Shown piece after piece: positions 51,455-62,894 of a stretch of 64,000 nucleotides of DNA. The DNA is taken from the NCBI RefSeq assembly GCF_965363235.1, contig NC_134848.1:62148181-62212180 (forward strand). The letters are read 5' to 3'. Source of the DNA: Mytilus galloprovincialis. Taxonomy: Eukaryota > Mollusca > Bivalvia > Mytilida > Mytilidae. The position numbers and the translations under genes were made by a program. The notes beneath the pieces were generated by a model. It had not been told where the DNA came from, did no database searches, and saw only the letters and a list, made by a program, of their open reading frames with translations. Positions within the stretch are counted from its first letter, which is position 1. Every line of letters begins with the position of its first letter.

Positions 51455-51600
51455 TCTTGTTACCTATTCTGAAATCGGACTCGGACTTCTTTTAAATGAG
51501 TTTTACCGTGCGTATTGCTGTGTTTTTTACACTGGCTAGAGGTATAGAGCGAGGGTTGAGATCTCAAAAAACTTGTTTAACCCCGCCGCATTCTGGGTGT
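51455..51600 (+). repeat. Dispersed repeat R7, 5' part at the end of duplication A
   Basis: GACTTCTTTTAAATGAGTTT, TACACTGGCTAGAGGTATAG and GTTTAACCCCGCCGCATTC, followed by a CGGAAA-type microsatellite (51611-51650). Confidence 0.7.
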
Positions 51601-51884
51601 TGCTAAACGGCGGAAACGGAAAACGAAACGGAAACAGAAACGGAAAGAAATTTTTATATGGACGGATTTTAAGGGGGGATGAAGAACTATGAAAATCAAT
51701 AGATCTTGCCTTGTTGGGAAATTTTGCTATTAAAAGTTTTTTTTTCTATTTATCATATATTTCAATATAACAAGTGAACATGCAAGTTAGAAAATTCGTC
51801 CTATAAGGTCGATAACTCCTATAAGAAGTCATTTAACCGTTTTGACGAGAATGGGCATGAGGTAGAGCTCAACATTCTAATAAA

Positions 51885-52275
51885 ATTGAGAATGAAAACG
51901 GGGAATATGTCAAAGAGGCAACAACCCGACGAAAGAGCAAACGACATCCGAAGGCCACCAATGGGTCTTTAACGCGGCGAGAAAATCCCGCACCGGGAGG
52001 TGGTATCAGCTGGCCCCTAAATAAAATTATGTACTAGTTCAGTGAAAATGGGCGTCTCACTAAACTCCAAAACATATAAATGAGATTAAATTAAAAAAAT
52101 ATACAAAACTAACAAAGGCCAGAGGTTTCTGAAAAAATGTGGCGGGGTTAAACATGTTTTGTGAGATCCCAACCCTCCCCCTATACATCTAGCCAATGTA
52201 GAATAAAGAAACACATATGAAGCAATACACACAGTAAAACTCATTTTAAAAGAAGTCCGAGTCCGATGTCAGATT
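51885..52275 (-). repeat. Dispersed repeat R7, near full-length reverse copy
   Basis: AATTGAGAATGAAAACGGGG, AAGAGGCAACAACCCGACGA, CGAAGGCCACCAATGGGTCT, GTGGCGGGGTTAAACATGTT, CTAGCCAATGTAGAATAAAG. Confidence 0.8.
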
Positions 52276-52309
52276 AGACATGTTTTTCAAATCAGATTTT
52301 CGTTATTTA

Positions 52310-52590
52310 TACCTTTTTTTAATAGACATCCCTTATATTTTATTCCTATGTTTTAATTTTAGCCATGTCGGCTAACTTGGCTGACAGGAAGGGTTATCCA
52401 ACACAATGTTTATACTATATACACAAATGATAATTGTTGCAAGGTTTAACCAAAACTATCAGACTACTCCCTAAACGACATATGTTCAATAAAATTTGGC
52501 CCAGTAGTTTCAGAGACTGCGAAATTTTGTAAAAGTTAACAAAGACAAAATCGGACGACGAACGCCAAGTGACGAGAAAAGCTCTCTTAG
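52310..52590 (+). repeat. Fragment of a large bivalve repeat
   Basis: Recognised from TTAGCCATGTCGGCTAACTT, TTTGGCCCAGTAGTTTCAGA and CGACGAACGCCAAGTGACGA. Only a diverged 3' fragment is present. Confidence 0.55.
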
Positions 52591-52599
52591 CAGGGCAAG

Positions 52600-53110
52600 G
52601 TCAGATAAAAAAATAAGAACTCTCTTAAAGAATACCATTCAAGACTAAAGCAGGTCTTAGTACCAGCAGAAAACGACCATAACAGAGCAAAAACATTGAA
52701 TGAACATTTCACTATAATTGAATCAATTAAGAAAACATCAGCTAAATATGAACCACTAAATGAACCGTTACATCCAAAATGGAAAGACATAACAACCTAA
52801 GTATGGACGAGAACAAAAATAGAATATGGATTCAATACATTAAAAGTATGAGGGCAAGAGGAAATAGGCTATAGAATGTAAAAATATATAAAATGAATTA
52901 GCAGCTATCATATTATTATTCACCATTTTTTTCAACAATCATCAATACCAGCTTGATACCTGATGAATGGACAACAGGAGACATTTGTGCATTTCCGCTA
53001 ATTAAGTATCTCAAACATGCATTCGCTGCAAGATCCTGAGACATATACTAGTAGTATGCTCTAACATAATGCGTTACAGTCTAGATTATTATAATATCAT
53101 CAATGCGTCA
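52600..53110 (+). pseudogene. Decayed non-LTR retrotransposon reverse transcriptase fragment
   Basis: After frame changes, the plus strand reads SLIPDEWTTGDICAFPLIK (about 52945-53005), resembling the 'P-x-x-W-K..x-I-P-I-x-K' block of LINE reverse transcriptases. It then reads KILRHILVVCSNIMRYSLDY..NII, resembling 'CK-hhEHIh-SNIM-HL--NIL' of Jockey/CR1/RTE-like enzymes. Upstream (52600-52800) is a coding-like stretch (AKTLNEHFTIIESIKK). Stops and frameshifts make it non-functional. Confidence 0.65.
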
Positions 53111-53169
53111 CGTCTTGGATGCATGATTTTTTGTTAGTTGTTATTGGCTTTGAACTAGCTGTCAGTTAA

Positions 53170-54330
53170 CTATGAATACTCTCAGAACCGAAGCTATTTG
53201 AATAGTCTTATCCTGAAGATGTAACTAGCAATTTTGCAAAATCAATTTGTCGTAATCTTTTACGGTTGCGAAGGAGTCGTGGACACAAGGAAAACAGTGT
53301 TTGGGGAGATAACTCCTACAAAGAAAAGTATTCGGTTACACAGGGTAAATTTCAAAAGCGCATAAACTGTTCGATATCATATACCAAATATCTAAGCGAC
53401 ATATTGCGAAACAAATATTTATCGCAAGAACAAAATTAGGCGGAAGAAAAAAAAAATAATCAGAAGAAAAACAATAGGTCTTTCCACAAGACCTAATTAA
53501 AAACCAATTGTTCAGAGAACAATTGAGGTTCTTTCCACCACTTACAATATATTTTTTGTTATCAAAACATTGAAATTAAGTTTAAATGTCAATTCTTATG
53601 GCTTTATGATGTATCAATATGAATTTAAGCAAAGGTCAGAATCTAGAACGTCCAATTTGATTATGACCTTGACCTCAATTCCAAAGTCATAAAGCAAGGA
53701 CCTCAAATTAAAAGACACTTGCTCTGTAATATGTTTGGTTAATGAGTTGTATCACTTAACGCATTATTCTAGATATAAAAGGGGAGAAAACCCTTATTTA
53801 TGGTCAACGTACCCTTGCAATCAAAACAAAAGTGTTACGACATGTTGCAACTAACAATTTTGTAAAAATAAGATGTCAACATGTTATAAATTTTATGAAA
53901 ATAAGTGAAAATAAGTGAAAATAAGTGAAAATAAGCCAAAATCAAAATTTATAACTTGACCTTGACCTTTGACCTTGACCTCATTTTCATTATTTTGGAC
54001 CAAGGACATCAAATCTAAAGACCCTAGTTCTCTATCACTTATGGTTTACCAGCTAGAAGTGCAAATCACTTATATCAAAAACATTAGGGGGAATAACTCT
54101 AATATTGAGTCTTTTATGGTTACGAAGGAGTACTGGCCACAAGAAAAACAGTGTTTTGGGAGATAACTCTTACAACGTAAAATGTTTAGTTACGCAGTTG
54201 TCAGTTTAAAAAGCGTATAAACTATACGATATCATATTTCAAATATCAAAGCGAGATCTTGCGAAACAACAAAACTACGCAAGAAATATTCGAATATCAC
54301 TGCCAAGGCCATTTGTAAATTTCCAACAAT
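53170..54330. repeat. Direct repeat pair and short tandem repeats
   Basis: Two diverged copies about 850 bp apart (about 53255-53420 and 54105-54270) share ACAGTGTTT(T/G)GGGAGATAACTC and GATATCATAT..CAAATATC. Between them are GACCTTGACC runs, a hairpin CAATTGTTCAGAGAACAATTG (about 53507-53527) and four 10-bp GAAAATAAGT units (near 53897-53937). Confidence 0.7.
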
Positions 54331-55025
54331 CTATGGCTTCCATGAATTATTTTTTAAACAGATTATTCTATAATGGTATTATTTAAATAAGTTTTTCTAT
54401 ATGAGCTGCACTTTGAATAAAACACCATATTTGTTTGAAGAAAATTGATATTCACCGCGGTGAATCAGAAGTAGTGCATGTAAACTTCTGCTTTTCTATG
54501 TTTATTGAGGGTTCAAATTGAAAGTTTGATAATCAAAATATACAGGGAAAACATACTGGTAAACCACTGAAAATACAACAAGACCTTAGTCTTTTAATGT
54601 CTATAACATTTTTGCAAAATTTTTAAATCTCCATAAATATAGAAGACAAGAAGATTACCCAAAGTAATTTGGTGTCATTTGTATATTTCTAATAACTACT
54701 TTTTGCATAACACTTTGACGAATAAGACAGCATGAAGTTCTAAACATCAACCTGTACCCTTTGATCTTAATCTTCGACGATTTTTACCCGAAAAGTGACA
54801 GTTTCAGTCCTACTTAGACATCTAAGATACCATTATTCTGCGACATTTTTTGATATGATCTGTATATATATTATATACATTTTAAAATAGCATTGCATTT
54901 TAATGAAATTGAAAGACTAGGGATTTTCAACGTCATGTACTTTTTGTAAGCGGTCACCGTAGGATTTCACCATACATTTTGAATATCAAAGTTGCACTTT
55001 GAGTCTTCTGTTAACACAAAGACAA
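54331..55025. other. Unassigned sequence
   Basis: No gene or repeat family recognised. Confidence 0.45.
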
Positions 55026-55240
55026 ACAGGTAGGATCTGCTTACCCTTCCGGAGCACCTGAGATCACCCCTAGTTTTTGGTGGGGTTCGTGTTGTTTATT
55101 CTTTAGTTTTATATGTTGTGTCATGTGTACTCTTTTTTTTCTGTTTGTCTTTTTCATTTTTAGCCATGGCTTTGTCAGTTTGTTTTAGATTTATGAGTTT
55201 GACTGTCCCTTTGGTATCTTTCGTCCCTCTTTTATGTTAA
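55026..55240 (-). repeat. Dispersed repeat R2, reverse copy
   Basis: GGATCTGCTTACCCTTCCGG, CCCCTAGTTTTTGGTGGGGT, TAGCCATGGCTTTGTCAGTT, TTGACTGTCCCTTTGGTATC. Reverse complement of the intron A copy. Confidence 0.85.
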
Positions 55241-58174
55241 TTCCTTTGGGGTCATTTGTATATTTGAAATTACTGACTATTTTCCTATTATTATGAATAT
55301 TTAGAGACCAGGAAGGTTCATCCATCGCCCTGTGCTTTTTTACCTAAATTCTTAACGATGTTTAGCTGAATATCTTAGGTGTTTTGGTTGACTTGTCATA
55401 CTTATTTAAATTTATATTTTTTAAAGATTACTAATAAAAATGTAAGAGCGATCGCTTGTTTTGTTCTATTAATATGATTAACAAAAGTGCATTTTGTTGA
55501 TAACATTTTATATTTCATAAGACTAATGTGCGATTTACACAAATGGTAATATTTGTGGTGAAAAGGATTTCTTTCAAATTAGTTTACGCCTTACGATTAT
55601 AAAGCTATCCGGCTTTTATTATTATCGAATATTCATTTTTTTATTATTATTTTCACCTATGATATTTAAATATCTAACCGACTAATCTAGCAGTCGGTTA
55701 AATAATAGTAGTATCGAATAACGAACAACGAATGGGCCTTTAACGCCACGTCCATATCAATTATTTAAAAGTTGACGATTTTTTTTATGTAATAAAAAAT
55801 GCTATAGATACGCGTTAACTTGAAATTTCAAGACTATAGCATTTATATACGTCTTTTTGTACTTTTTGTGCGGTTGTAAAAATATGACCCGTAATAACAT
55901 GTTAAGTATATAAAACGACGAAAATAATTGTATAACAATCTTTTCCAACCGGATCAAAAAGTTCTGACATTCTGTTTTGTTGTTTAAGATTAAGATCAAG
56001 ATAAAGGCAATTTCTAAACGGCCGTACAAAAACGTCTAAAATAAACTGCATGGAAATTAATCAGTCTCGCGTTAGTCAATCTCGATTTCGTTTCATATTT
56101 ACTCTAAAATATTAAAACATTCAATTGATTTAAGCTTTATTGCATCGAGATAAATACATAACACCTTTTTAACGACTTTTAACTGCAAAATTTAAATGAC
56201 TCCTTTATAGTTATGTTTGTACATGAATTATTAACTAAAGTGTCTTTCAAATATTATCAAGGGATATTACTTCCTTATTAACCTATTTAGTTTTTGAAAA
56301 AAAGGTTGAATATTTGTTACGAAGACCCATGTATGACCCCCTGCGTTAATTTTGAATTTTTCGTTACATCAAATGACCCAATATTGTAATGCAAGTATTT
56401 CACAATTCAATACATTTATCATTTAAAGTTGAATAAATATATTACATGTACCAAATTTTACTGAGTTTATTTGAAATTTCAATTTATGACTTTTTTAAAA
56501 AAAATTTATAGTAAATTAATTACCAATACTTAAATGAAAAGTATTGACAGTTATTAAAATAATACATAAGTTAGTTCACTTTATAAATAAAACTCATATC
56601 CTTTAATTTACTTATGATTTTTTTTTAATAATTAATTTGAATGTTTTTAATGATCATGTTCTTTTTTGTTTTTTTCTGATCATATCTCCTTCAAAATTAA
56701 TTTTAGTAAATGTGTTCCTGCTCCTTTTCATACGATATAACGACGAAAGTAAGATTGTATGAATAGGAGAAAGAATACACCAATGTCATGAAATAAGTGT
56801 AAATAAAAAGAATTTTGATTCTGAAAAAATAAGTTAGACACAGAAAACAGGAAAAAAATCCATGCCTCAATCGCATTAGCTTTAACTTCGACTTGAAATG
56901 ACTCTTAACGAATGCAAAATAACAGATACCAAGATTTAGACAATAAGTAAAACCTAAAGAATTCAGATAGTTACTTGTGCAGTTTTTTGTTCAGAGAATG
57001 AGTTATCTGTTCCTGCAAAGCAAGATAGAACTTTTCGAGAAAAAAAAACCTGATATGATCTTAATACTCGTATTGTCTGGTCCATTATTAAACAAAAGAG
57101 TAGTAAACTTATATGGTCCGACCATACTCAGACCATATCAGTATACTGATTTGGCCATGTCCATACACATATGGTCTAAATATTCATAGTGTCTGGAACA
57201 TCATCAACTCCAGTCAAGACGTCATACATATATGAATACATATTATTAGCTGAATGGTCACAGTTATGTGATCCGTATTCTATAAAAAAAAATACATCAT
57301 GCAAACTTTTTATTCAATACACTGTTTTCATAATTATAACGAATTCAACTATAAAAATGCATTGCTTTTTATGAATTTGTTTTAAACGTTTCTAAACGCG
57401 TCAATTGCAATATCATAGGAAATAATATATGTTTTCCTCCAACTCACACCAATTGTAAGCTTAAACTATTCGAACCACCTGTCGAAAAAGTTATATACTT
57501 AGTAGTCAAAAATTGGTATTTGAAAAATATTTTTTTTACAAAAGGAAAAAAAAGGTTGGACGTGAAATGCATGAAGGTGTTTGTTACATTTTACTGCACT
57601 ACGTGTTGCTTCCGTTTAATAAATTATTGTCCCAGTTTAGTATATATTGAGAATGACACCATTTCTTCACGTCAGTCCAATATTTCTCAGTTTGGATATA
57701 TGTCAGTTTATTTTGACTCCATTTTTTAATACTTAGTTTTCACACAAGCTGGTTTAGATGTTTACTTGTTGAGCGTAGATTATTTTAGATTATAAAACTA
57801 GATTTGAAGTTTCTGTAAACTGAAACTTTTTTATGTTGACAATTTAAAGAAATGAGGACGATAAAGTGTGATTTAAACACATTGTATTCAAATGAATTGG
57901 TCAGATAATAAAAACCTTGAACTCATCGCTCGACTGAAAAACAAAAGACCAGTGAAGCAAAAATCTGTCAACAAAATACGTGAATGAGATCTTTGATTTA
58001 ATAAATTCTATATCTTTTGACACAAAAGAGAGAAATATGGGTTAAAAACTGAGTTGTTTATTGAGATCTGAATAATTAAAAATGTTTTGTCAGCGACTTT
58101 TTTTTAATGTATTTCGAAATCATTTAGTTATTTTGAAAAAAGTAACCTAGGGTGAATGTTTTATGAACGTTTTT

Positions 58175-58209
58175 GATTGGTCAATTTGAGAAAGTAATTC
58201 TTGTATAAA
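58175..58209 (+). promoter_or_regulatory. Core promoter of copy B: inverted CCAAT box and TATA box
   Basis: ATTGG at 58176-58180 and TATAAA at 58204-58209 mirror the promoter of copy A. Conservation also continues upstream to about 57735, so the whole proximal promoter was duplicated with the gene. Confidence 0.7.
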
Positions 58210-58233
58210 TGCCAGTTTTCTTCACTTTTAAAT

Positions 58234-58268
58234 TATTGCCAGAGGTATTCAGAAAACAGATACAAAAT
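58234..58268 (+). other. 5' untranslated exon 1 of copy B
   Basis: About 35 nt, start inferred. It is nearly identical to exon 1 of copy A (one C/T difference seen in the last 30 bases) and ends AAAAT before GTAAGT at 58269. The intron is 58269-59985 (1717 bp). Confidence 0.7.
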
Positions 58269-60511
58269 GTAAGTTTTTTTTATTTTAAATTAATTGATCT
58301 GATAGCTTCTTTTAATTTACTTGAATTTTCGTATTACCTATACTCTTTACGTTTTTCAAGTTGAAATAGTGGATATATTTAACAATGTATTGTCAATAAA
58401 GGGAATTTGAGATGAAGAAAAAGGATTTACCTACATGCATTTAAAAAAAAATAAGTTTCAATTATTAATATTTGTTGCTAAACATTTTTTATTTGGTACA
58501 TTTTGTCGGACGTGTGTTGTAGGACGTAGTGTTATTAGGCGAAGCAAGATCTTTGAAAAATCATAAGATAAAATAGAAAAGTTATTTTAATATTGATTCA
58601 GAAAAAAAATCAGTTTTATTTAATCATTTCGATTACATTTTTTAACATTTAAATTTTGGTAAAAGAAATGTTCCTGTCACATTGCTATTGTAAATAATAT
58701 GAGGCAAGAATTACCTGTGAATGGGGACGAAGTCTATGATTTCTTTTTTAAATCAACAATGTTAAAAAAGAGAAACGGAAATACCGTAACGTTTCCGATT
58801 TTGGTTCTGTTGTTAGGGACTTTAAAGTTATTTAAGTTGTGACGTCATATTCAATGTAAATAAAGAAACGCTGTCATCAGGTAACGTTTTTTTAATAACA
58901 ATTTTTTTTTCTTCAAATGAATTAGTAAAAGTTCCTTTCTTTACATATACATATTCATATACATTTTATTCAGTCACATGTAAACAAGACCGGAAACGGT
59001 AGTATATTTCTGCGCCGATCCGGAAATTCAAAAACGCGACAAAAAAAAAATTGAACGATTTTGAGTTCATTAGTACAATGAAAAATTCGGGAAATTTTCC
59101 CGATTTTTTTTTTTTTATTTTTTTTTTATTGGATTTTCTACTGTAATAGGGGACTATACAATTTGTGTGGGTAAAATCTTTAACACTGATAAAAAGAATA
59201 ATAATTTCAAGTGTAATACCTGCGGCACCACCCTTTAAGCTTTATTAACGTTATTTCCATCCTTTGGCATGTAAACTGTGTTTTTTTCAAAAACCTGATT
59301 GCGTTTACAAATATCAATTAAAAACAATATAGACTTTAATATCGCAGTGAAAAAGATTTGGCGACCTTAAGAGGGCATTTTCACAAGCTTCGTGTTTTTA
59401 AAATGTTTTATATGTAATGGTAATTAATAAAAAGAGATTCGATGTGCACATAAGTCAATGAGACAACACTTTACAAGAGAAAAAAACAGTTAAATACTTT
59501 ACATATATATCTTAACCCGAATTATTATAACAGATGTATTGATATTCCTTTATATTACGGATTACAAATGAGTCGAGTTTTGTGACTGGATAACAACACA
59601 GAGATGTCAGTATATATTCAGGAAACTGCCGGGATATATACGACGTCCCCCCCCCCCCCCCATTGGAACATCAACAATGTCATCATAACACCTTTTACTA
59701 TGTTATGTAGATTGCACAAGGTAGAACGATAGGGAATTGCCACTGTAAACAATGCCACGGGAAAACATTTTGCCTTGCAACAAATTGAGCATTTGGAACC
59801 CTCAAAGTGTAGGTCTTTAACATGCAGAGAATGTGACATTCTATGTACAAAAGGTCTCAAATTTAAAAATACATTCCAAAATATACATATTAGGAAACGT
59901 ACCTGTCACTTTTGATAAAACAAATTTAAGGTTTATCAAAAAAATAAACAGCATGTAATCTAATGGAAAATATGTTATTTTTTAGGATGAAATCGATGTT
60001 GTTCGTTTTGTTGGTCAGCGTTTACAGCTGTGTCCATGCAAGTCCTGGGTCGGATTTTCTAGGAATTCTCGCTTGGACAAATGAAGTTGACCTGGAAACA
60101 GTTCACACTCGCGAAGAAGCATGCCAAGTCAAAGAAGGTACAGATTTCAACTATGAAGGTTGCATAAACGCTGTTATTGATAAGGTTTGTTCCGGAAATT
60201 GTAACGGAAGAGGTCGGGATGTTGTTTCAGCTGTTATCTGGCAAGCCGTGTTGCAAACATCGCCTTTCGAATTTTGTAAAGAAGCAGAAGATTTCTGGGG
60301 TTGCGTATGGCTGTTATCGGAATCAAATGATTGCAAGGACAAACGATCATTTGGTATCAAAAAGTCTTCTGGATCAGGACACGATCTTCCACAGCTGCCA
60401 CCAAAACCCAGTGAGAAGAGGAGCTTGAATTTCGACAACTTGAAAAATATTCTCAAGTCAAACAGAGGTAGAAGTGGTTTATTAAAGAAAATGCTGAATA
60501 TCAAAAAATAA
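58267..60511 (+). CDS. Secreted cysteine-rich precursor, copy B (2 exons, start codon split by intron)
   Basis: Spliced CDS is join(58267..58268, 59986..60511), also 175 codons. Exon 1 ends ACAAAAT|GTAAGT and exon 2 starts after TTTTTTAG with GATGAAATC. The first ATG therefore forms at the junction, followed immediately by a second ATG. The signal peptide (1-19) ends in the same VSVYSCVHA as copy A. All seven mature cysteines, both KR sites, the PQLPPKP linker and the cationic tail are retained. There are 23 differences from copy A by eye (about 87% identity): 5 in the signal peptide start and 9 packed into residues 92-105 between Cys73 and Cys107. The reading frame is intact with no disablement, so the copy is probably functional. 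The gene lies about 10 kb downstream of copy A in the same orientation. Function is unknown. Confidence 0.87.
58676..59180. repeat. Insertion in intron B
   Basis: Copy A is continuous between TTTAGTAAATAAAATGTTC (48840) and AAATCTTTTAACACTGATAA (48874), whereas B has about 500 extra bp. Contents include GGGGACGAAGTC, AAATACCGTAACGTTTCCGA, GGAAATTTTCCCGATTTTTT and TTCTACTGTAATAGGGGACT. The family is a mollusc repeat I recognise only loosely. Confidence 0.65.
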
Positions 60512-60655
60512 CATTGACGAGACTATGGTGGACCCTGACGACCTATGAACTGTGACACGGACAATGATTATATTGATTGTAATAACATTTTAGGGGACAT
60601 TTTGAAGGGGACTACAAAAATACGGGGCTACTTTTATGACTGTTTGTTTTTTTAA

Positions 60656-60927
60656 ATTAAAATGAAATAGTTTTAAAGACATTTGTTTAATTTAATGTTT
60701 TTTTATAGTTGAGAGAACATGTATTTTTAATTTTGATGAAAAACTACAACAAACACACAAAATGTAAAAGAAATCATGTGCGTAGAAACGAACTAAATCG
60801 ATTGGTTATCTAAATGAGATGTGTATAATTATAACCTTGAGTATCATTTAACAATTGAAAGAGGTAATATGACACTGATGCCTGATACAAAAACTGTTAA
60901 TTTCATATTTACTGAACAAAAAATAAA
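60656..60927 (+). terminator. Candidate polyadenylation signals, copy B
   Basis: ATTAAA at 60656-60661 and AATAAA at 60922-60927 correspond to the two signals after copy A. Confidence 0.45.
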
Positions 60928-61384
60928 TGAATGAAAACATAAAGCTGAGAACTCGAGGTCATATAGATTTCTTCTGGTACAATGCCATGTATTCTTCTTT
61001 TTAGGGTTTTAGTGAGATAGTTCAAAAAAACTACGCCTAGAATTGTTCATCTTGTACACAGCTGAGTATAATTATGTGACAGTTATAGGTTGTTGTACAA
61101 AACATGAGTATATGAGTATTAATTGGACTTAAGGCAATATCTACAGCCATTCACTACATGCAGCATTAGCGTATAACCAGTTTTAACGTATATCCAGTTG
61201 TTGGCATGATACTGGTTATATTCATCTCATATATCTCATGATGCTATGATACTTAATCCCTAACGGAATGGCTTGGTATTCATATGATGAAGACATAATC
61301 TCTCAATCAGTTTAATTGTGGTCTGGAGCTGGCATGTCAGTAACATCTTGTAGTCCTATACATCATTGTTATCTTGTTTAGTTT

Positions 61385-61575
61385 CTCTTGTTACCTATTC
61401 TGAAATCGGAAACGGACTTCTTTTAAAATGAGTTTTACCGTGCGTATTACTGTGTTTTTTTACACTGGCTAGAGGTATAGGGGTGGCATCTCAAATTTTG
61501 TTTTTAACCCCGCCGCATTTTTGGTGTCTGTTCAAAGTCATGGGACTTTGGCCTTTGTTAGTCTTGTATAATTTT
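61385..61575 (+). repeat. Dispersed repeat R7, 5' part at the end of duplication B
   Basis: GACTTCTTTTAAAATGAGTT, ACACTGGCTAGAGGTATAGG, CCCCGCCGCATTTTTGGTGT, followed by a TA microsatellite (about 61582-61600). Confidence 0.75.
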
Positions 61576-61619
61576 TATTTTATATATATATATATATATA
61601 TCGGAGTACGTTTTCACTC

Positions 61620-62400
61620 AACTAGTAGTCAAATATGGTCAGTTTTGGTTGATGTTGTCAAATATGGTCAGTTTTGATTGATGCAGACAAATAATTTTGT
61701 TACATGAGTCAGTCTGAGGTATGAAAACTACTGTTATTTTTTTCTGATGCGATATTTTGAATAAAAATAGGAAATGCTGGCACTCTCAATTGATGCGAGA
61801 AAAAAAATTGTGGTCATTGATTTCCAATATTGCAGTTATTTATATACTACAGTCCCTCTTGACCTAAAAATATAACTGAATTACTGTGCAGCTATTTAGA
61901 TTTACATTAAAAAAAAGCAAATATGGTAAGTTTTGGTTGAAGCGGTCAAAAGATTTTATTACACAACTTAGTCTGAAGTATGAAAACTACTGATATTTGT
62001 TTATGATTCAATATTTTGAACAAAAAGAGGACATGCTCATTGGCGGATCAAGGGGTGGGTCCAGGAGTTGGAACCCCCTTTTTTTTACGATCAATGCATT
62101 TGAATGGATCATATAGTTGGAACCTCCCTTTACTCATGGTTGGAACCCCCACCCCTTTTTTTAAATGGCTGGATCTGCCCCTGCATGCTGGCATTATAAA
62201 TTGGTGCGAACAAAATTGTTTTCCAATATTGCTGTAACTTGTATATTACAGTCCCTCTTGGTCTAAAATTAAAACTGAAGTCCTGTGCAGTTATATAGAT
62301 TTGCAGAAAGAAAGAGCAAATAATGTCAGTTTAGATTGATGCGGTTAAAAGATTTGTGTTAAACAGGTCCGTCCAAGATATGAAAACTACTCGTAAACAG
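61620..62400. repeat. Tandem array of a ~255-bp unit (about 3 copies)
   Basis: ATGAAAACTACTG-type landmarks at 61721, 61980 and 62380, and TACAGTCCCTCTTG in each of the last two inter-landmark stretches. The third interval is enlarged by a nested MITE. Confidence 0.8.
62038..62183. mobile_element. CAGTGGCGGATCC-type palindromic MITE, copy 4 (nested)
   Basis: 146 bp from CATTGGCGGATC to GGATCTGCCCCTG, flanked by CATGCT at 62032-62037 and 62184-62189. The neighbouring tandem unit shows the uninterrupted site (AATGCTGGCA near 61772). Confidence 0.85.
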
Positions 62401-62497
62401 ATATTACATTTGGTTAATGAGGTCAGATAATTTTGTTATGTGATACGGAATAACAAATGATAATTATCAAATAATAATGCCCCCCCCCCCCCCCCCA

Positions 62498-62643
62498 TAA
62501 TACTAACGGCCTAATGTATGGACAAAAAATGAAAGAAAAACAAAAATTTCTGTGACACATCAACAAAAGAAAATCACTGAATTACTGTGCTCATGACTTG
62601 AGACAGGCACATACATGCAGATATGGCGGGGTTAAACATGTTC
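62498..62643 (-). repeat. Dispersed repeat R1, reverse fragment
   Basis: ACTAACGGCCTAATGTATGG, CAAAAAATGAAAGAAAAAC, GACAGGCACATACATGCAGA, GGCGGGGTTAAACATGTTC. Preceded by a C17 tract. Confidence 0.7.
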
Positions 62644-62747
62644 TCTTGCCGATTATAAATCTGAAATAAAACCGGCAAAATAGCAAAACTCTACTATTAA
62701 TCGCTATTTTGCCGAAGCCTTTATATTTAGACAAAGATTTCTTAAAA

Positions 62748-62890
62748 CGTATAAATCAATTCTAGCCGTAGAATTTATAAATCAATTCTAGCCGTAGAAT
62801 TTATAAATCAATTTTAGCCGTAGAATTTATAAATCAATTGTAGCCGTAGAATTTAAAAATCAATTCTAGTGGTAGAATTTGACATCAATT
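62748..62890. repeat. 26-bp tandem repeat, about 5 copies
   Basis: ATCAATTCTAGCCGTAGAAT recurs with GCCGTA at 62765, 62791, 62817 and 62843. The last unit is diverged (GTGGTAGAATT). Confidence 0.93.
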
Positions 62891-62894
62891 GTAA

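Larger units (their letters stand above)
44450..51600 (+). repeat. Segmental duplication, copy A
   Basis: This stretch matches 55810-61560 collinearly. Shared landmarks are ACTTGAAATTTCAAGA (44459 / 55819), the promoter and exon 1, exon 2, and about 1 kb of 3' flank with ACTCGAGGTCATATAGATTT. Copy A carries private insertions: the TTAA element at 45135-45860, a palindromic MITE at 47062-47200 and a repeat in the gene intron at 49430-49690. The unit ends inside a dispersed repeat near 51600. Confidence 0.8.
55810..61560 (+). repeat. Segmental duplication, copy B
   Basis: This is the direct-orientation paralog of the 44.45-51.6 kb segment and contains gene copy B. It lacks the TTAA element; the intact TTAA target is at 56632-56635. 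It has its own intron insertion at about 58676-59180. Confidence 0.8.

Noticed and set aside
57100..57180. Imperfect palindromes around ATGGTCCGACCAT and CCATACACATATGG
   Set aside because: Short, isolated and without target duplication or a second copy.
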